Assembly: GCA_019693395.1 (NCBI GenBank)
Contig: JAAMXP010004513.1
Coordinates: forward strand, 1-10,820
Direction of reading: 5' to 3'
Length of the DNA stretch: 10,820 nt
Source of the DNA: Ettlia oleoabundans
Taxonomy: Eukaryota > Chlorophyta > Chlorophyceae > Chlamydomonadales
The notes under the pieces are model-generated. The model had not been told where the DNA came from. It was given only the letters and a program-made list of their open reading frames with translations, and did no database searches. The position numbers were made by a program, and so were the translations under genes. Below, piece by piece: positions 8,088 to 10,820 of the stretch. Numbering within the stretch: the stretch's first letter is position 1; the number at the start of each line of letters is the position of its first letter.

Positions 8088-8421
8088 CTGGCAGGCAGCG
8101 GCAGCTTGCGCTCGAAGCGGACAGGAAGTGCAAAATTGTAGCCCACTGGGTAGCAGTCAACAGATTCAACGCTATCTTATGAATATCTAAACTGCGTTCG
8201 TGCAAACGGCTAAGAACCGCAAAGAGAGGGAAGGCGTACATGATGAAATCAGGAGGGTAGTGACCAGCAGCGGCTGGGCAGGTGTGTAACAGTGCCCCAA
8301 CCAGGTAATCAGCTGCCAACTGGTAGGCATTGCACTGTGCACAGTAATCGTGCTTGTACTGCCGGGGTGCTCGCTGAGCTTCTCAGGGGCTCAGAAACTC
8401 AGCGCCCTTGGGCTGTCGGCA
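8088..8421 (-). other. Probable 3' untranslated region, containing an open segment that could be an exon
   Basis: On the minus strand, from an acceptor-like CCCCGGCAG| just before 8361 to the TAA at 8083, one frame is open for about 93 codons with no ATG near its start. Its translation looks protein-like, beginning YKHDYCAQCNAYQLAADYL and continuing with hydrophobic stretches. No strong donor in the preceding RCC1-like exon clearly joins to it. The conservative reading is 3' untranslated sequence ending at the TGTAA; the alternative is a last or alternative exon. Confidence 0.4.
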
Positions 8422-10727
8422 TCATTCCGCCGTCGCCACCACCCCACAGGTGTAATCGCTGCCGGCAGTGATGTGGGAGAACAGCAGGGCGGTCTCCACA
8501 GGTAGCGGCACAGTGCTGTTTGCTGCTTCTAAAGGCGCCACGCCCAGCTGCCCCTCGTTGTTTAGGCCTGCATTGGAGGCGTGAGCAGGCAGGCACGACA
8601 GATGCCTGTGGGTAAGCGGACAGGCAGAGAACTGATGAGAAGTTAAGCAGGCAAACAGAGGCAGGTGGGGAGGGAGGCAGCCAGAGCATGGGGGAAGCTG
8701 GGTAGGCAGGCAGACAGGGAAGTAAGCAGAAGGCAGCAAGCGGGCAGGCATGGGGAGGGGCAGAGGCGATGGCAGGCAGGCACTGCAACCATCCAGCAGG
8801 CAGGCAGGATGTGAGCAATTGCTGGTAGTACCCGGCACGCCCACAGGCTAACCCCACCCAGCACAGCATGCCCCTTTTGCTGCTACGTAAAGGCCACGAA
8901 GGTGCATATATTAAAGACAGCACAGCGCAGCCTGCGGCCAGCCCGCCCTCACCCCAGCACATCACGCTGCCTTCGTTTGTAAGGCCGCAGGCATGGAAGT
9001 AAAAGCCGGAGCCTCCTACTGCCAGCTGGATGAAGGCTGCTGGCGAGGGCACTGGGTCGGGCTGAGGGGAGAAGAGGGTCTCTGGATACCCCTGCCCATC
9101 TATGAAGCTGTCTACCACGCCTGCACAGTATGACACAGCATGAAAGCGTGAAGCATAAGGGAGCAGAGTAGTGCGGAATGGTAGCCTCCACGGTGAAGCA
9201 TGACACAGCATGGAAGCGTGCAGCGCGCAGTGCGGCAGTGTACGGCCCACAGGCCCGGCACAGCATGCCACAGCATGAGGGCGTGAAGCATAACGGCACA
9301 GTATGGGAGCGGCATGGTAACCTCCAGGGCGCAGCATGACAGCACAAAGCGCGCAGCATGGCAGTGTGGGGCGGCACCCTGTGGCCACAGCACACAGCGC
9401 ACAGCATGAAGGGCACAGCGTGGCACAGCAGGGCAGCTCACAGAGGGCCCTCGGCAGACCCAGTATGTATGGAGGGACACTGCCATGCATCCAGCTACGC
9501 ACAGGCATTGCAGTGCCGGCCCCAAGCCCCTCACCTGTGCACACTGTCTCTCCCTCGAACGTGATCCCACACACCGAGCCCCCCCTGGCTGCCAGCGAGG
9601 CAAACTTGTAGTCCGGCAGGAGGCGGGGCTGCGGTGGCAGCATCTCCGTTTGGCTAGCGTCCGTGTATCCGCCCCAGCACACAGTTGAGGCGTTTGCCAG
9701 AAGGCCACAGGTGTGTGTGTCTGCTGCTGCCAGGCTGAAGAACGCCAGGGTGGGGTCGGAGATGGTTACTGGGGTGACGGAGCTTTCTAGGTCGGCAGGG
9801 TCGTGACCCAACTGGCCGGCACTGTTGGAACCTGTGAGGTGGCAGGAGGTTAAAACAGGCAGGGGGCGGGTGGATGGATGGGAAAGCAAGTGGATGGATG
9901 GGTGCTAGCTCAACGGAAGCCGTCACCAGTATGGCAGTTTGGCGCAAGAGTTGCAAGCAACCGATACACCAGCAGCAGAACAACACAGGAAAATGTCAGC
10001 ACACAGCGTCTTTCATGTCTGCACCACGCCCCCATGGCTGCCAGAAAGGCCCTCCATCATCACCAACAAACCCTGGCGGCTGCACTTTATAGTCAGCTGT
10101 CAACATGCCCCTGGCACTTGAACGCCCCTTGACAAGCCCATGCCTCTCACCAAAACAGGCGGCTGAGCCGTTGAGCAGAATGCCACACACGTGGTCACTG
10201 CCCGCCGTAAGGTCAATAAATTGGCTGCCTCCCGCCACCAGCAGCGGCGTCGGTTGTTGCTCCGTGCCGTCCGGCCCAGACCACACCTGGCTGCCGCCCA
10301 TGCGGCCTACAGACAGGCAGGGAGTGGAACGTGCATGGGCAGTTTTAAGGACGCTGACGGGTTGGCCAACACGGCCTTAAAAACCAGCGCCCACATGGCA
10401 GGCAGCCAACCACCACGCCCTCACCAAAGCATGCAGCCAACAGGTTGGCCAGCGCGCCTTGAAAACCCAGCACCCACATGACACGCAGCCACCACCACGC
10501 CCTCAATAAAGCAGGCAGCCGACAGGTTGGCCAGCGCGCCTTGAAAACCCATAACCCGCCAGGGAGAACTTGTCTCACGCACTCACCAAAGCAGGCTGCC
10601 GACAGGTTGGCCACCAAGCCACAGGCGAAGGTGGTGCCTGTGACCAACTGGATGAAGGGCGAGTCAAATGGGAGCTCAGTGGGTGGCAGCCAGCCGCGGT
10701 ACTTGGGCCGCATGGGCGTTGTACTGC
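8422..10727 (-). CDS. RCC1-like repeat protein, 3' part of the gene (5' end outside window)
   Basis: Exons are 10727-10587, 10306-10151, 9831-9535, 9120-8953 and 8567-8422. All have GT-AG borders with GTGAG donors, and all junctions are phase 1 and mostly split a Gly codon. They encode 301 residues plus a stop. Six RCC1/BLIP-II-type repeats are visible; the core pattern is F-x-x-L-x-x-G-x-x-x-x-C-G-x8-C-[FW]-G, seen for example as FIDLTAGSDHVCGILLNGSA and, in the joins, GSNSAGQLG and GLNNEGQLG. Every complete repeat has a C-x9-C pair, as expected for disulfide-bonded CRINKLY4-type ectodomain propellers. Sequons (NLS, NGS, NAS) lie between the two cysteines in the first three repeats, and a further NST occurs in the last exon. 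This suggests secretion or surface exposure (inference). The protein ends in mid-repeat at CGVVATAE, possibly because the last blade closes with the N-terminal strand. The N-terminus, any signal peptide and any kinase or membrane part are not in view. The intron before 10727 runs past the right edge. Confidence 0.88.
8580..8812. repeat. Degenerate GGCA/GCAG-rich simple repeat in an RCC1-like intron
   Basis: Within the 385-nt intron at 8568-8952 the plus strand is dominated by GGCAGGCAGG blocks (for example near 8586, 8705, 8773 and 8800). On the sense strand this is a CCTGCCTGC-rich, pyrimidine-biased tract. It is interrupted and looks like an expanded microsatellite. Confidence 0.65.
9125..9395. 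repeat. Imperfect 135-bp tandem duplication in an RCC1-like intron
   Basis: The intron at 9121-9534 contains two diverged copies of a segment about 135 bp long. GCGTGAAGCATA occurs at 9146 and 9281, and ATGGTAGCCTCC at 9178 matches ATGGTAACCTCC at 9314. Shorter CACAGCATG motifs recur throughout. The copied sequence is open in the sense frame for most of its length, but gives only Cys/His/Pro-rich low-complexity translation, so it is taken as intron. Confidence 0.7.
9870..9902. repeat. TGGATGGATGGG microsatellite, two blocks
   Basis: Two TGGATGGATGGG blocks separated by 8 bases lie in the RCC1-like intron at 9832-10150, close to its acceptor side. This is ordinary intronic simple repeat. Confidence 0.6.
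10360..10618. repeat. 82-nt tandem repeat copying an exon end and its splice donor
   Basis: GGTTGGCC boxes start at 10360, 10443, 10525 and 10605 (periods 83, 82, 80). The rightmost copy lies inside the exon at 10727-10587, where the sense strand encodes ANLSAACFG followed by donor G|GTGAGT. The copies to its left lie in the intron at 10586-10307. The copy around 10413-10450 still encodes ANLLAACFG followed by G|GTGAGG, while in the copy around 10495-10532 the donor is lost (GT replaced by TT). The leftmost copy is decayed. Confidence 0.8.
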
Positions 10728-10820
10728 CTGTGGGAGGGGACATGCCACGGCGGCCAGGCGGGGAGGGGTGGTGAGTTGTGTGGCAGCACGTGGCTGCACG
10801 AAGGTTATACTACTGGGGGG

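Noticed and set aside
8568..8952. Possible CRISPR or regular repeat array from the recurring GGCAGG blocks
   Set aside because: Block spacing is irregular and blocks are short. The segment is a bounded intron in a eukaryotic gene, so this is simple repeat sequence.
8399..9889. Single 496-codon minus-strand open frame in the RCC1-like gene
   Set aside because: It joins true exon sequence to intron repeats (Cys/His/Pro-rich low complexity). Clear GTGAGG donors and CAG acceptors in phase 1 remove these parts and restore the RCC1 repeat pattern.

Overview
The window looks like nuclear DNA of a green alga (Chlorophyta, most likely chlorophycean). Short GC-rich exons with Ala/Gln/Pro-rich products are split by many GT-AG introns of about 85-414 nt. 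Splice sites follow algal consensus (GTGAGT/GTGAGG donors, GCAG|G acceptors), and TGTAA motifs, the usual green-algal poly(A) signal, lie downstream of the genes. There are no bacterial-style operons, tRNAs, rRNAs or CRISPR arrays. The species assignment is inference from style, not from a marker gene.

Layout: 2-562 is a tandem array of about 180 bp units cut by the left edge, followed by a 9-bp A/T-rich hairpin. 589-2475 holds no gene I can support, only a GC-rich patch, a bulged hairpin and a short direct repeat. 2997-4730 (minus) is a three-exon gene for a 444-residue Ala/Pro-rich, mostly disordered protein with a charged helical C-terminus; all exon phases agree and the start is well defined. 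4731-5169 is its 5' flank. It contains a TATA box inside an inverted repeat and, 3 bp further on, a perfect 13-bp-stem hairpin; this may be a divergent promoter for a weakly supported two-exon plus-strand gene (5170-5563). 6377-7583 (minus) is a probable multi-exon gene of unknown function with a short coiled coil and an unresolved 3' end. 8422-10727 (minus) is the 3' part of a gene for an RCC1-like (RCC1/BLIP-II, CRINKLY4-ectodomain-like) repeat protein whose 5' end lies beyond the right edge.

The RCC1-like gene is the most informative part. Its five visible exons are joined by phase-1 introns, usually with one repeat per exon. Every complete repeat has a C-x9-C pair, and three repeats carry an N-glycosylation sequon between the two cysteines. 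This points to a secreted or cell-surface propeller rather than a nuclear exchange factor. Its introns hold several local repeats. The most interesting is an 82-nt tandem repeat that has copied the end of an exon together with its splice donor, leaving a second usable donor exactly 162 nt downstream and in frame. All confident genes are on the minus strand. Nothing indicates that the three genes work in one pathway.
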